From an uncultured Oscillospiraceae bacterium (GTDB taxonomy: Bacteria; Bacillota; Clostridia; Oscillospirales; Oscillospiraceae): a stretch of 64,000 bases of DNA. Below the pieces are notes generated by a model. That model did not search any database, had not been told where the DNA came from, and worked only from the letters and a program-made list of their open reading frames with translations. Of this stretch, positions 1 to 9,773 are shown in pieces (the stretch's first letter is position 1; each line of letters begins with the position of its first letter). The DNA lies in contig CAMVRT010000011.1 in assembly GCA_947169975.1 (NCBI GenBank), positions 17,664 through 81,663 on the forward strand. The letters run 5' to 3'. A program made the position numbers and the translations under genes.

Positions 1-613
1 AGAGCAGGGCGTTGCAGATGGCTGCGGCTACGTTGCTGCCGCCCTTGCGGCCACGGGCCACAATGTAGGGCACGTCTGCCGTCATGATCAGCTCCTTGGA
101 CTGCACCACGTTCACAAAGCCCACCGGCACGCCGATGATCAGCTCCGGGCGGAGCTTGCCCGCCTCGATCAGCTCATAGAGGCGGATCAGAGCCGTTGGC
201 GCGTTGCCGATGGCGAAGATCAGAGGTCGGTCCAGGGCGGCGGCCTTGTCCATGGAGGCCACGGCCCGGGTGGTACCGTTGGCCTTGGCCATGGCGGCCA
301 CGTCCTCATCCGCCATGAAGCAGAACACCTCGCCGCCATGCTTGGCCAGGGCCTTCTTGTTGATGCCCGCCTTGCCCATATTGGTGTCGGTGACGATACA
401 GGCCCCGTTTCGGATGGCGGTCAGGGCCTTGTTCACCACGTCCGGGGAGAAGCACAGGGTGTCGGCGTACTCAAAATCCGCCGAGGTGTGGATGACGCGC
501 TTAATGATGGGGGCCAGCTGCGGATCCAGGGGATGGGGCAGCTCCGACTCGATGATCTCAAAGCTGCGGCGCTCGATTTCCATGGGGGTGACCTGTTCCA
601 GTTCGATGTTCAT
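1..613 (-). CDS. cbiC: Cobalt-precorrin-8 methylmutase (CbiC), 3' end cut by window edge
   Basis: This gene runs off the left edge; about 204 codons are visible. The product moves the methyl group from C-11 to C-12 of the corrin ring to give hydrogenobyrinate or cobyrinate. The N-terminus reads [20 protein letters not shown], followed by a typical CbiC stretch around [15 protein letters not shown] and [10 protein letters not shown]. The ATG at 611-613 overlaps the stop of the cobyric acid synthase gene by 4 bp (ATGA), so translation is probably coupled. It is the last visible gene of the cobalamin operon. The family call is secure; the C-terminus cannot be judged. Confidence 0.93.
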   Translation of the reverse strand, partial: MNIELEQVTPMEIERRSFEIIESELPHPLDPQLAPIIKRVIHTSADFEYADTLCFSPDVVNKALTAIRNGACIVTDTNMGKAGINKKALAKHGGEVFCFMADEDVAAMAKANGTTRAVASMDKAAALDRPLIFAIGNAPTALIRLYELIEAGKLRPELIIGVPVGFVNVVQSKELIMTADVPYIVARGRKGGSNVAAAICNALL

Positions 614-2091
614 TCCGTGATGCCCTCCTCCAAAATGCGGTAGATAGCTGCCATGTCCATGTTCTTTCGCACGGCGTCAGCCAGCAGGTCGTACTGCTGC
701 TCCTTGTAGGCGGCGTAGTCAAAAGCCGTCAGCTCGCCCTCGTCTATCCCCTTGCGGCGGCACAGCATGCCCAGCACCGCCCGGCGGCAGGACTCCGTGT
801 CATAAAAGCCGTGGAGATAGCTGCCGAACACGTTGCCGCTGACGCAGCCGTCAAAGGCGCCGCTCTCCAGCCGCACCAGAGGCTGCGCGCCATCGTCCAG
901 TTTGGTCTCACCCATGTGGATCTCGTAGCCCTCCAGCTCCGCACCGATGAGCTCGCCGCCAATGACGGTACCCCGGACGCGGGTGCGGTGCTTCTCGGCG
1001 GCGAAATCCGTGACCATGGGCAGCAGACCCATGCCGTCCACGCTGCCGCCGCCCTCGGCGCCGCAGCTGTCGGTGATCCTGCGGCCCAGCATCTGGTAGC
1101 CGCCGCAGATGCCGCACACCGGCGTGCCGGCAGAAGCCAGCTTCTTGATGGCGGCCTCCAGACCGCACTGGCGCAGCCACAGCAGGTCGGCGATAGTGCT
1201 CTTGGTGCCGGGCAGGATCACCAGATCGGGATTGCCCAGCTGACGGGGCGAGGCGACGTACCGCACGCCTACCCCCGCGGTGGCCTCCAGAGCGGAGAAA
1301 TCGGTGAAATTGGAGATGCGGGGCAGGCGCACAACGGCGATGTCCAGTGCGGCGCGGCTCTGGCGGCCGAAACGCTCGGTGAGACTGTCCTCGTCCTCGA
1401 TGTCCACCTTCAGGTAGGGCAGCACGCCCACCACCGGCTTATGGGTCAGGTCCTCCAGCATCTTGAGACCGGGGCGCAGGATCTCCACGTCGCCCCGGAA
1501 CTTGTTGATGACCGTGCCCTTCACCAGATTCTGCTCCTCCTCATCCAGCAGGGCCACGGTGCCGTAGAGCTGGGCAAACACGCCGCCCCGGTCAATGTCG
1601 CCCACCAGCAATACGGGGGCGTGGACCATTTTGGCAAGGCCCATGTTGACGATGTCGTCGGTTTTCAGATTGATCTCCGCCGGGCTGCCGGCGCCCTCGA
1701 TGACGATGATATCGTTTTGGGCGGACAGGGTGTTGAACGCCTCCATGATCCGGGGAATCAGACTGCGCTTCATGGCGAAGTATTCCACCGCCGACATGTT
1801 GCCCAGCACCTCGCCGTTCACGATGACCTGGGAACCCACGTCCGTGGTGGGCTTGAGGAGGATGGGGTTCATCAGCACTGAGGGCTCCACGCCGCATGCC
1901 TCTGCCTGGACCACCTGAGCCCGGCCCATCTCCAGCCCCTCTTTCGTGATGAAGGAATTGAGGGCCATATTCTGGCTCTTGAAGGGCGCCACCCGGTAGC
2001 CGTCCTGACGGAACACCCGGCACAGCCCCGCCACCAGCAGGCTCTTGCCCGCGTTGGACATGGTGCCCTGCACCATAATCACTTTAGCCAT
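610..2091 (-). CDS. cobQ: Cobyric acid synthase (CobQ/CbiP)
   Basis: This ATP- and glutamine-dependent enzyme amidates the b, d, e and g side chains of adenosylcobyrinate a,c-diamide to give cobyric acid. The 493-residue protein has the usual family length. It carries an N-terminal BioD-like P-loop (GTMSNAGKS, residues 9-17) and a C-terminal class I glutaminase domain with nucleophile C329 in [10 protein letters not shown] and a downstream YLHG histidine. The start overlaps the upstream cobD gene by 8 bp and the end overlaps cbiC by 4 bp. Confidence 0.97.
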   Translation of the reverse strand: MAKVIMVQGTMSNAGKSLLVAGLCRVFRQDGYRVAPFKSQNMALNSFITKEGLEMGRAQVVQAEACGVEPSVLMNPILLKPTTDVGSQVIVNGEVLGNMSAVEYFAMKRSLIPRIMEAFNTLSAQNDIIVIEGAGSPAEINLKTDDIVNMGLAKMVHAPVLLVGDIDRGGVFAQLYGTVALLDEEEQNLVKGTVINKFRGDVEILRPGLKMLEDLTHKPVVGVLPYLKVDIEDEDSLTERFGRQSRAALDIAVVRLPRISNFTDFSALEATAGVGVRYVASPRQLGNPDLVILPGTKSTIADLLWLRQCGLEAAIKKLASAGTPVCGICGGYQMLGRRITDSCGAEGGGSVDGMGLLPMVTDFAAEKHRTRVRGTVIGGELIGAELEGYEIHMGETKLDDGAQPLVRLESGAFDGCVSGNVFGSYLHGFYDTESCRRAVLGMLCRRKGIDEGELTAFDYAAYKEQQYDLLADAVRKNMDMAAIYRILEEGITE

Positions 2092-3121
2092 GCAGCACCT
2101 CCCGCAGCGTATCGATCAGCAGTTGATTTTCCGCCGCCGTCTTGACGCCGATGCGGAAATACGTTTCATTCAGCCCGGTGAACGTGGAGCCGTCCCGGAT
2201 CATCAGCCCCCGCTCCAGCAGGGGTTGGCGGATGGGGCGGTCTGCGCGCAAAAGCAGATAATTGGCCTCACCGGGATAGACCTGCAGGCCCAGCTTGGTC
2301 AGCTCCTCCGCCAGATACCGGCGCTGAGCGGATACGAACGCCCGGGTTTTCTCCGCCCAGTCCCGCTCCGTCAGCGCGGCGATCCCGGCACGCTGGGCCA
2401 CGGTGGACACGCTCCACTGGGCGCCGTGGGCGGCGATGCGGTCCAGAAGTGCCTCATCTGTGCAAAGCAGATATCCCAGCCGCAGACCGGCCATGGCGTA
2501 GAGCTTGGTAAAGGCCCGCAGGATCAGCAGATGGGGATTTCCGGCAAGCAGCGGCAGCAGACTTTTCCCCTCAGTGAACTCGATGAAGCACTCGTCCACC
2601 ACCAGCACCGTGCCGTTTTCCCCACACTGGAGAACGATCTCCTCCAGCAGCGCCGGGTCGCACAGCCGCCCGGTGGGGTTGTTGGGATTACAGAGAAACA
2701 CCATATCCGTTCCCGGTGTGATGGCGGCCAGAATGCCGCTGTCCACGGCAAAGCCGTTCTCCTCCCGCAGGGGGTATTCAACAATTTCCGCGCCGAACAG
2801 GGCGGCGCTCCTGCCGTATTCGGAGAAGGTGGGCGCAACTGTCAGCACACGTCCAGGCCGCAGACAGGCGCAGAGGCGGAAAATGAGGTCCGCCGCGCCG
2901 TTGCCGCAGAGGACGGTATTTTCCGGCGTGCCGTATCGCTCCGACAGCGCCCGCCGCAGGGCGCGGCACTGATAGTCGGGGTAGCGTACGTCCTGATCCG
3001 TGCCCTCCCGGATGGCGCGCACCACCGATTCCGGCATTCCCAGCGGGTTGGTATTCACGGAGAAATCCACGCGGATCGCTTCACCGCCGTAGATATCTCC
3101 GCCGTGGTCATAGGGCAGCAT
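2084..3121 (-). CDS. cobD: Threonine-phosphate decarboxylase (CobD-type PLP enzyme)
   Basis: This class I/II aminotransferase-fold protein of 345 residues probably decarboxylates L-threonine O-3-phosphate to (R)-1-amino-2-propanol phosphate, the linker of the cobalamin nucleotide loop. The NPNNPTG motif and the PLP lysine in [17 protein letters not shown] are visible. The fold is shared with histidinol-phosphate aminotransferase (HisC), so the specific function rests on the position between cbiB and cbiP and on the typical HGGDIYG N-terminus. It overlaps cbiB by 14 bp and cobQ by 8 bp. Confidence 0.9.
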   Translation of the reverse strand: MLPYDHGGDIYGGEAIRVDFSVNTNPLGMPESVVRAIREGTDQDVRYPDYQCRALRRALSERYGTPENTVLCGNGAADLIFRLCACLRPGRVLTVAPTFSEYGRSAALFGAEIVEYPLREENGFAVDSGILAAITPGTDMVFLCNPNNPTGRLCDPALLEEIVLQCGENGTVLVVDECFIEFTEGKSLLPLLAGNPHLLILRAFTKLYAMAGLRLGYLLCTDEALLDRIAAHGAQWSVSTVAQRAGIAALTERDWAEKTRAFVSAQRRYLAEELTKLGLQVYPGEANYLLLRADRPIRQPLLERGLMIRDGSTFTGLNETYFRIGVKTAAENQLLIDTLREVLHG

Positions 3122-4064
3122 ACAGACACATCCTCTCCAGCAGCGTCAAGAGCAGCATCAGCCACGCCGTGCCGTAGAGCAGGGCGTGGGAACGGCGAAT
3201 GTCCTCCGTCTCAATGGGGCGGAGATCATCGCCGATATAGGGTTTTTGGTGCACCACGCCGCCGTACACCGCGTCGCCGGCCAGGCGCACCCGGAGGGCG
3301 CCGGCCATCACCGACTCGGTCTGGGCGGAGTTGGGGCTGGCGTGCTTGCGCCGGTCCCGCCGCCAGATCCGCCAGGCATTCTTCGCGTCAGCGCGGCAGA
3401 TGGCCGCCGCGGCGATCATCAGCAGGGCCGAGAGCCGGGCGGGGATGTAATTCATCACGTCGTCCAGCCGGGCGGCGCAGGTGCCGAACCGCTCATATCT
3501 CTCGTTGCGGTAGCCCACCATGGAATCCATGGTGTTCACCGCCTTGTAGAGGCAGCCGCCTGCCGGGCCCAGCAGCATCATATAGAAGAGAGGGGCCACC
3601 TCCCCGTCGGAGGTGTTCTCCGCCACGGTCTCCACCGCGGCGCGGGTCACGCCCGCCTCGTCCAGCACAGCGGTGTCACGGCCCACGATCATGCCCACGG
3701 CTTTTTGCGCCTCAGCCAAGGTGCCGGTTTTCAGCACACGGTAGACCCGCAGGCTTTCTACCCGCAGGCTCCGGGCGGCCAGGCACTGCCAGCTCAACAA
3801 AGCGCCGATGGCCACATAGCACCAGGGGCTCACCTTCCACGCAAGCCACAGCACGGCAACGGGAATGCCAGCGCCAAGTATCAGCGTACCAATCACCAGC
3901 AGCACGCCGCCAAGGCGTTTGTTGGACATGGGATACAGCAGCTTTTCCAGCCCCTCGATCACCTTGCCGTAGTACCGCACCAGATGGGGCCAGCCCTGGG
4001 GGTCCCCCAGCAGCAGGTCCAGTCCGAAGCCCAGCAGCAGCGCCAGCGTATCATAGAGCAGCAT
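3108..4064 (-). CDS. cbiB: Adenosylcobinamide-phosphate synthase (CbiB)
   Basis: This integral membrane protein (318 residues) joins aminopropanol phosphate to adenosylcobyric acid. Hydrophobic segments are evident near residues 5-20, 53-75, 80-95, about 205-222 and at the C-terminus. Family motifs include LDLLLGDPQGWPHLVRYYG near the N-terminus, ENTSDGEVAPLFY and RLDDVMNYIPARLSAL. It overlaps the upstream cbiA gene by 14 bp. Its neighbour cobD supplies the aminopropanol phosphate substrate, so the two genes act in sequence. Confidence 0.96.
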   Translation of the reverse strand: MLLYDTLALLLGFGLDLLLGDPQGWPHLVRYYGKVIEGLEKLLYPMSNKRLGGVLLVIGTLILGAGIPVAVLWLAWKVSPWCYVAIGALLSWQCLAARSLRVESLRVYRVLKTGTLAEAQKAVGMIVGRDTAVLDEAGVTRAAVETVAENTSDGEVAPLFYMMLLGPAGGCLYKAVNTMDSMVGYRNERYERFGTCAARLDDVMNYIPARLSALLMIAAAAICRADAKNAWRIWRRDRRKHASPNSAQTESVMAGALRVRLAGDAVYGGVVHQKPYIGDDLRPIETEDIRRSHALLYGTAWLMLLLTLLERMCLYAAL

Positions 4065-5376
4065 AGTCCGCCGCCTTTCTCACATAGTTTTCCGCAAACG
4101 CGGGATTTGCCGGGAAGTAGAGATGGGGAAAGCCTGCGTACAGTGTTTCCGTTGCGTGGGCGCATGGCCAGCTCCGCTTGCCGGAGGGCTTGGCGGCGGT
4201 AAAGCCGCTGCCGTTGTCCTCGCTGTCATAGTAATGGAATTCATGGGCCCGGATGCTCTCCCCTGCGCGGCACAGGAGGTTGTCACGCTCCGCCGTCAGA
4301 TTGACGTAGCCGAACCGCTGGAGCTTTTTGGTGCCGAAGGCGGCGGCGTGGATCACGCCTGCCATTTCCGCACCGTCCAGCGTGTCGTGGAGATAGAGGA
4401 AGCCGCCGCACTCCGCCACGGTGGGCAGTCCCGCCTCCACCGCCCGGCAGATCTCATGCCGGATGGGGTTTCGGGACAGCTCCGCCAGGTGCAGCTCCGG
4501 GTAGCCACCCGGCAGGTAAAGGCCCTGCACGTTTTCCGGGAGATGTGCGTCGTGGATGGGGCTGAAAAAAGTCAGTTCACAGCCAAGCTCTTCCAGCAGG
4601 CGCAAATTCTCCTCGTAGAGGAAGCAGAACGCCTCGTCCCGGGCCACGGCGATGCGAACGCCCTTTGCCACGGGAGCCGCCGGCTTCGGCTGCGGAAGAT
4701 CGGGAGCTTCCGACGCAAGGGCCAGAATGCCGTCCAGATCCAGATACCGCTCCGCCAGTTCTCCCAGCCGGTCCAGCCGCTGCTGGAGATCGGCGATCTC
4801 GGCGGCGGTGATGAGCCCCAGATGGCGGCTGCCGATGACAGCTTCCTCCGCACGGGGCAGGAAGCCCAGGGGCTTCACTCCGGCATCCTCCGCAATTTTG
4901 CAAAGGTCTCCATAGAGCATGGGCGAGGCCTGATTGAAGATGACGCCCGCCACGCCGCTCTCCGGCCGGAAGTCCCGGAAGCCCCGGATCAGCGCGCCGG
5001 CGGAGGTGTACATGCCCCGGACGTTGACGGTGAGGATCACAGGCGTCTGTGTCGCCTTGGCCACGTGGTAGGTGCTGCAGTCGCCTTGAGTGCCGATGCC
5101 GTCATAGTAGCCCATGACGCCCTCCAGCACGGAGAGCCTGTCCGCAGCACCGCCCAACTGGCAGCGCAGCTGCTCCGGCGTGCTGAAAAACGGGTCCAGA
5201 TTCCGGGCAGGCACGCCGATGACCTCCCGATGAAACATGGGGTCGATATAGTCCGGTCCGCACTTGAAGGACTGGACGGCCAGTCCCCGGTTCTTCAGCG
5301 CCCGCAGCACCGCGCAGGTCACGGTGGTCTTGCCGCAGCCGGAGTTGGTACCGGCGATCAGAACACGGTCATTCAT
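4051..5376 (-). CDS. cbiA: Cobyrinate a,c-diamide synthase (CbiA/CobB)
   Basis: This enzyme is a glutamine-dependent amidotransferase acting on the a and c carboxylates of cobyrinate. The 441-residue protein has a P-loop (GTNSGCGKTT, residues 9-18), a FKCGPDYIDP motif, and a C-terminal glutaminase domain with nucleophile C323 in VAECGGFLYL. The LPGGYPE motif of the glutaminase domain is present. The ATG lies 8 bp inside the preceding cbiET gene. The length and order of domains match the family. Confidence 0.97.
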   Translation of the reverse strand: MNDRVLIAGTNSGCGKTTVTCAVLRALKNRGLAVQSFKCGPDYIDPMFHREVIGVPARNLDPFFSTPEQLRCQLGGAADRLSVLEGVMGYYDGIGTQGDCSTYHVAKATQTPVILTVNVRGMYTSAGALIRGFRDFRPESGVAGVIFNQASPMLYGDLCKIAEDAGVKPLGFLPRAEEAVIGSRHLGLITAAEIADLQQRLDRLGELAERYLDLDGILALASEAPDLPQPKPAAPVAKGVRIAVARDEAFCFLYEENLRLLEELGCELTFFSPIHDAHLPENVQGLYLPGGYPELHLAELSRNPIRHEICRAVEAGLPTVAECGGFLYLHDTLDGAEMAGVIHAAAFGTKKLQRFGYVNLTAERDNLLCRAGESIRAHEFHYYDSEDNGSGFTAAKPSGKRSWPCAHATETLYAGFPHLYFPANPAFAENYVRKAADYAAL

Positions 5377-6559
5377 GGTTTCCGCCTCCGCTGATGACGA
5401 AGATGGGGTTCTGGGCCATCATCATATGGAGCCCCGCCACGGTTTTGGCGGCGGACACCCCCACCTGCACCAGCTCGGCCTCCAGACCGTGGGCGGCAAA
5501 GGCCGCCAGCGCAGCCTGGGCGCTCTCCAGCGCGATGGCGTTGACCACGATGCGGGCGCGGGGATTCTTCTCGAAAACGATGTCAAAGACGGCGTTCATC
5601 CGACCGCCGCTGCCGCCCACGAACACAGCGTCCGGGGCTGGCAGTTCCCGCAGCGCATCCGGTGCGCCGCCGCAGATGGCCTTCACGTTGCCCAGATGGA
5701 AGGCGGCGGCGTTCTGCTCCGTCAGGGCGATGGCCTCCCCGTTTTTGTCCACGCCGTATACACGGCCCTTGTAGGCAGCCAGTGCCATCTCCACCGTCAC
5801 CGAGCCGGTGCCGCAGCCCACGTCCCAGCAGACGTCGCCGGGACGGACGCCCAGCTTGCTCATGGTGACGGCCCGGACCTCTGCCTTGGTCATGGGCACC
5901 TTGCCCCGGATAAACGCCTCGTCCGGGATGCCGCAGCGGATCCGGTCATCGGATGTCGGATTATCGATCAGCAGCACCGCCAGAGAGTCAAAGCTCTCCT
6001 CCTTCAGTTGTTCCACAGACATGGTGCGAATCCGCTGGCCCTCCATGCCCAGCCGCTCCCCCACCTGTGCGGTGAGGAAACCGAAACCGGCACGGCACAG
6101 AGCCTCCGCCAGTTCGGAGATGTTGCCGCCGGTGAGGGCAAAGGTGCTCTGATTGCGGCGGACGGCGTCCACCAGCGCGCCTTCCCGGCCGTGGCAGCTG
6201 ACAAGGGCGGTATCCTGCCACGTCCGGCCCAGCCGTGCGGAAAAATAATGGAGGGACGAGATGCCGGGCAGTATCTGTACTTCACAGTCCGCCAGCTCAC
6301 GGCACAGGGCTGTCGCGGCGCTGTAGAAGCCCGTGTCCCCGGACACCAGCACCGCGTAGTTCCCCTCGCCATGCTCCGCCAGCACCGGGCGGATCTTATC
6401 CGCCGTGTAGGCTGCCACGGAGGGCTTGTTCAGATAGGCGTAGTCCGCCAGCATACGGGGCGCGCCCAGCAGCACGTCAGCGTTCTCGATGGCCCGCAGG
6501 CCCTCCGCCGTCACGGTATCGGGTCCCATGCCGGTCCCTACGATGGTCACAGTTTTCAT
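5369..6559 (-). CDS. cbiET: Precorrin-6B C5,15-methyltransferase/decarboxylase, CbiE-CbiT fusion (CobL-like)
   Basis: The 396-residue protein is a fusion. Residues about 1-200 form a tetrapyrrole methylase domain (GTGMGPDTVTAEG at the N-terminus, VSGDTGFYSA). Residues about 205-396 form a CbiT Rossmann methyltransferase (CWDVGCGTGSVTVEMAL). Together they methylate C-5 and C-15 and decarboxylate the C-12 acetate. The reading frame is open further upstream, but the ATG at 6557-6559 is chosen because it overlaps the cbiJ stop as ATGA and the extra upstream sequence is low-complexity readthrough. Confidence 0.95.
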   Translation of the reverse strand: MKTVTIVGTGMGPDTVTAEGLRAIENADVLLGAPRMLADYAYLNKPSVAAYTADKIRPVLAEHGEGNYAVLVSGDTGFYSAATALCRELADCEVQILPGISSLHYFSARLGRTWQDTALVSCHGREGALVDAVRRNQSTFALTGGNISELAEALCRAGFGFLTAQVGERLGMEGQRIRTMSVEQLKEESFDSLAVLLIDNPTSDDRIRCGIPDEAFIRGKVPMTKAEVRAVTMSKLGVRPGDVCWDVGCGTGSVTVEMALAAYKGRVYGVDKNGEAIALTEQNAAAFHLGNVKAICGGAPDALRELPAPDAVFVGGSGGRMNAVFDIVFEKNPRARIVVNAIALESAQAALAAFAAHGLEAELVQVGVSAAKTVAGLHMMMAQNPIFVISGGGNHE

Positions 6560-7308
6560 ATCGTTCCTTCCTCGATGCGGCGAAGCCACTCCGCCGCCGT
6601 CAGACCGTCGGCGTCCTTGGGCCGGGCCAGCACCGCCGTGGTCATGCCGCAGGCACGGGCGGCTGCCAGCTTCTCCGTGAATCCGCCGGCGGCGCCGGAT
6701 TCCTTGGTCACCAGAATGCCGGCTCCGGCGGCGCGGAACATGGCCTCGTTCAGTTCCCGGGAAAACGGTCCCTGCATACAGATGATGTGCCTGGCCGGGA
6801 AGCCCGCCTGCAGGCAGCCCTCCAGTCCCTCCAGAGAGGGCAGCACCCGCAGCCACACCCGCTGCTCAAAGCCGGGTATTTCGCTCAATGCCCGGGCCTC
6901 CTTGGAGCCCAGAGAGGAGAAGATGACTCCTTCCTGCCTTTTCAGCCAATCGATGAGCGCCGCCATGTCCGGGAAGGTGAGACAGCCCTCCTCCATGGCA
7001 GACTGCCGCAGCACGCGGCGGTAGGTCATGCCCGTTGCGGCGCAGGCCCTTTGGATGCAGCGGCTGACCCCGTCGGCGTAGGGATGGGTGGCGTCCAGCA
7101 CCAGCCGGGGCTGCTCCCGCTCCATCAGTGCTGCCATGGCGGCCTCGTCCAGCCGGCCTGCATGGACCTGCAAAGAGCCGCCCGGCTCTAAGAGGGATTC
7201 GCCGTACTCCGTGGCCACGCAGACCATGGACGGGACGTTTTTCCTTTTCAGCGCCTCCGACAGCTCACGGCCCTCGGTGGTGCCGCCGAACAGCAGAATG
7301 TCAACCAA
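6556..7308 (-). CDS. cbiJ: Precorrin-6A reductase (CbiJ/CobK)
   Basis: The NAD(P)H-dependent reductase (250 residues) reduces the corrin macrocycle at precorrin-6A. The N-terminal ILLFGGTTEGREL nucleotide-binding motif and the DATHPYA motif typical of CobK/CbiJ are clear. It overlaps cbiH upstream by 8 bp and cbiET downstream by 4 bp. Confidence 0.95.
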   Translation of the reverse strand: MVDILLFGGTTEGRELSEALKRKNVPSMVCVATEYGESLLEPGGSLQVHAGRLDEAAMAALMEREQPRLVLDATHPYADGVSRCIQRACAATGMTYRRVLRQSAMEEGCLTFPDMAALIDWLKRQEGVIFSSLGSKEARALSEIPGFEQRVWLRVLPSLEGLEGCLQAGFPARHIICMQGPFSRELNEAMFRAAGAGILVTKESGAAGGFTEKLAAARACGMTTAVLARPKDADGLTAAEWLRRIEEGTI

Positions 7309-8032
7309 GGCGATACCCCCTGGGCGTCACCATTTTGCCGCCGATGACACGGGTCTGGGAGTTGCCGATGAACACGGTGGTGAACATATCCACCGTGGTG
7401 TCGCGCAGCTCGCCCAGGGTCAGCACACGGAAGGTCTCCCCCTCCCGGCCGATCTGCATGGCAAGGCCGCAGACCGTTTCGGCCGGCAGCGTCTCCAGCA
7501 GGATGTCGCAGGCCTTCTGCAGATAGTCGGTGCGCTTGTGGCTGCCGGGGTTGTAAAGACTCATGCAGAAGTCCCCGGCGGCACCGGCGCGCAGCCGCTT
7601 TTCGATGGTCTCCCAGGGCGTCAGCAGGTCGCTGAGGCTGATGACGGCAAAGTCATGGCCCAGAGGCGCGCCCAGAATGGCGCCGCCGCTGAGAGCCGCC
7701 GTCACACCGGGGATCACGCCGATTTCCACCTCGCTGTTCTCCCCGGCCAGCTCATAGATGAGGCCCGCCATGCCGTAGACGCTGCTGTCGCCGCTGCAAA
7801 CCAGGGCCACAGTCTTGCCCCCTCGGGCCAGTTCCAGCGCCAGAGCGCAGCGCTCCGTCTCACGGGTCATGCCGGTGTCCCGGTACTCCTTGTGGGGGTA
7901 ATAGGGGCGCACCAGCTCCACGTACTTGCTGTAACCGATGATGATCTCCGCCTCGCGGAGCGCCTCGTCGGCGGCGATGGTCATACCCCGGTAGCTGCCG
8001 GGTCCGATGCCAACTACATATAATCTCTTCAT
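7301..8032 (-). CDS. cbiH: Cobalt-precorrin-3B C17-methyltransferase (CbiH/CobJ)
   Basis: This SAM-dependent tetrapyrrole methylase (243 residues) carries out ring contraction with C-17 methylation. It has the VGIGPGS motif at the N-terminus and the CSGDSSVYGMAGL motif near residue 80. The length matches single-domain CbiH; there is no additional C-terminal domain. It overlaps cbiG by 4 bp upstream. Confidence 0.95.
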   Translation of the reverse strand: MKRLYVVGIGPGSYRGMTIAADEALREAEIIIGYSKYVELVRPYYPHKEYRDTGMTRETERCALALELARGGKTVALVCSGDSSVYGMAGLIYELAGENSEVEIGVIPGVTAALSGGAILGAPLGHDFAVISLSDLLTPWETIEKRLRAGAAGDFCMSLYNPGSHKRTDYLQKACDILLETLPAETVCGLAMQIGREGETFRVLTLGELRDTTVDMFTTVFIGNSQTRVIGGKMVTPRGYRLG

Positions 8033-9021
8033 ACGCTCTCTCCAAATCTCAGTTCAGGTTCCCGGATGGCAAGGGCCACGGTGACGCCGTTGCCCGCCTC
8101 CTTCTTGGTCAGCAGCCGTCCGCCGCAAAAGCGCACCGCCGCCCGCTCACACACGTTGTCCACGCCGGTGGTCTTCTTCACAAATGCCGAGCCGGTGAAA
8201 GTGCCCGGCACCGATGCAAGCTCGTCGGCGGAATAGGTGTAAAGCGGCAAATCGTACTTTCGGCAGAATGCCAGCAGCCCCGGCTCGTCCGCCTTCAGGT
8301 CGATGGTGGCCACGGCCTCCACCGCCGCCGTGTGGCAGCCGTTCTTGCTGAGCGAGGCCATCACCGCCTCCTCGATGGCAGCTTCGTCAGTGCCGCGCCG
8401 GCAGCCGATGCCCACGGTGACGACCCTGGGCACCAGGCGCAGCGCCTCGGCACGACCGCGGGAGCGGTGGCTCACCAACACGTCGTAATCCTCCTCCGCC
8501 ATTTCCACGTGGGCAGGCAGATCCCCGGCGATGGGGTACAGGCTTTTGAGGCGGATAGTCTCCCCTGCCAGAAGCCGGGCGGAGATCCACTTGATCCGCT
8601 GGGGATTGGCCACCGTCAGGCCCTGGGACCGGGCCCAGCTGTCCACGGCGAACATGCCGTGGACGTCGGTGGCGGTGGTGATCACCGGCAGGGCGTCCAC
8701 ATAGCGAGCCAGCGCAGCCGCCAGTTCGTTGGCGCCGCCCAGATGCCCCGACAGGATGGGGATGGCAAAGGTGCCCAGCTCGTCCATCACCACCACGGCG
8801 GGATCGTGGACCTTGGTGCGCACGTGGGGAGCGATCGCCCGCACGGCAATGCCCGCGGCTCCGATAAACACCAGGGCATCGTTCTCGGCAAAGGCCCGCT
8901 CCGTCCACTGCCCCAGGCCGCCGCTCTCGCAGCGGCTCAGCGTCAAACCCTCCACCTTCTCCTGCAGTCTCTGGCCCAGGGCCATGCCGCAGTCGGTGAA
9001 GGCAATGGCGGCAACCCTCAT
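8029..9021 (-). CDS. cbiG: Cobalt-precorrin-5A hydrolase (CbiG)
   Basis: CbiG opens the delta-lactone of cobalt-precorrin-5A and releases acetaldehyde. It is a hallmark of the oxygen-independent (early cobalt insertion) route. The 330-residue protein has the N-terminal CbiG domain with FIGAAGIAVRAIAPH and LSGHLGGANELA, a central region, and a C-terminal domain starting at VTVGIGCRRGT. It overlaps cbiF and cbiH by 4 bp each. Confidence 0.96.
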   Translation of the reverse strand: MRVAAIAFTDCGMALGQRLQEKVEGLTLSRCESGGLGQWTERAFAENDALVFIGAAGIAVRAIAPHVRTKVHDPAVVVMDELGTFAIPILSGHLGGANELAAALARYVDALPVITTATDVHGMFAVDSWARSQGLTVANPQRIKWISARLLAGETIRLKSLYPIAGDLPAHVEMAEEDYDVLVSHRSRGRAEALRLVPRVVTVGIGCRRGTDEAAIEEAVMASLSKNGCHTAAVEAVATIDLKADEPGLLAFCRKYDLPLYTYSADELASVPGTFTGSAFVKKTTGVDNVCERAAVRFCGGRLLTKKEAGNGVTVALAIREPELRFGESV

Positions 9022-9773
9022 TTGCTGGCCTCCCGGAACTCGGTGGAGAAATCCGCCGCGTACAGCCGGGACAGGTCATAATCGCTGCCCAGGCAGTGGC
9101 CCACCACGATGAGGGCCGTCTTGCGCACGTGGTTCCGCTCCGCCGTCTCATGAAGGTCTGCCACGGTGCAGCGCATGACCTTCTCATCGGGCCAGGTGGC
9201 CTTGTAGACGATGGCGGCGGGTGTATCGGGGGCATATCCTCCGGCGATCAGCTCCGCGCTCAGCTCCCGCAGCAATCCGGTGCTCAAAAAGATCACCATG
9301 GTGGCGCCGTGGGCGGCAAAGGAGCGGATGCTCTCCCGCTCCGGCACCGGGGTGCGTCCCGCCATGCGGGTGATGATCACCGACTGGCTCACGTTGGGCA
9401 AGGTGTACTCCGCCTCCAGCGCAGCAGCTGCGCCGCAGAAGCTGGACACCCCGGGGCACACGTCATAGTCGATCTTCAGCTCTTTCAGCCGATCCATCTG
9501 CTCCCGGATAGCCCCGTAAAGGCAGGGATCACCGGTGTGGAGCCGCACCGTCATCTTATTCTCTTTTTCCGCCCGCTCCATCTGGGCGATGACCTCCTCC
9601 AGCGTCATGGTGGCGCTGTTGAAGATTTCACAGCCAGGCTTGGCGTAGTCCAGCAAAGCCGGATTCACCAGAGAGCCGGCGTAGATGATCACGTCCGCCT
9701 GCTCCAGATAGTTCTTTCCCCGGATCGTGATGAGATCCGGCGCGCCGCTGCCGGCACCCACAAAATGAATCAT
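9018..9773 (-). CDS. cbiF: Cobalt-precorrin-4 C11-methyltransferase (CbiF/CobM)
   Basis: This SAM-dependent tetrapyrrole methylase of about 251 residues methylates C-11. It shows the FVGAGSGAPDLIT N-terminus and the HTGDPCLYGA motif. The frame opens at 9788, but the ATG at 9771-9773 is preferred. It overlaps the cbiD stop as ATGA and has a GGAGGG Shine-Dalgarno 7 nt upstream, inside the end of cbiD. Confidence 0.95.
   Translation of the reverse strand: MIHFVGAGSGAPDLITIRGKNYLEQADVIIYAGSLVNPALLDYAKPGCEIFNSATMTLEEVIAQMERAEKENKMTVRLHTGDPCLYGAIREQMDRLKELKIDYDVCPGVSSFCGAAAALEAEYTLPNVSQSVIITRMAGRTPVPERESIRSFAAHGATMVIFLSTGLLRELSAELIAGGYAPDTPAAIVYKATWPDEKVMRCTVADLHETAERNHVRKTALIVVGHCLGSDYDLSRLYAADFSTEFREASK

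Noticed and set aside
2045..4066. A 673-codon plus-strand open frame antisense to cobD and cbiB
   Set aside because: No family motifs, a long low-complexity Arg/Pro tail, and it sits on the complement of two clear cobalamin genes.
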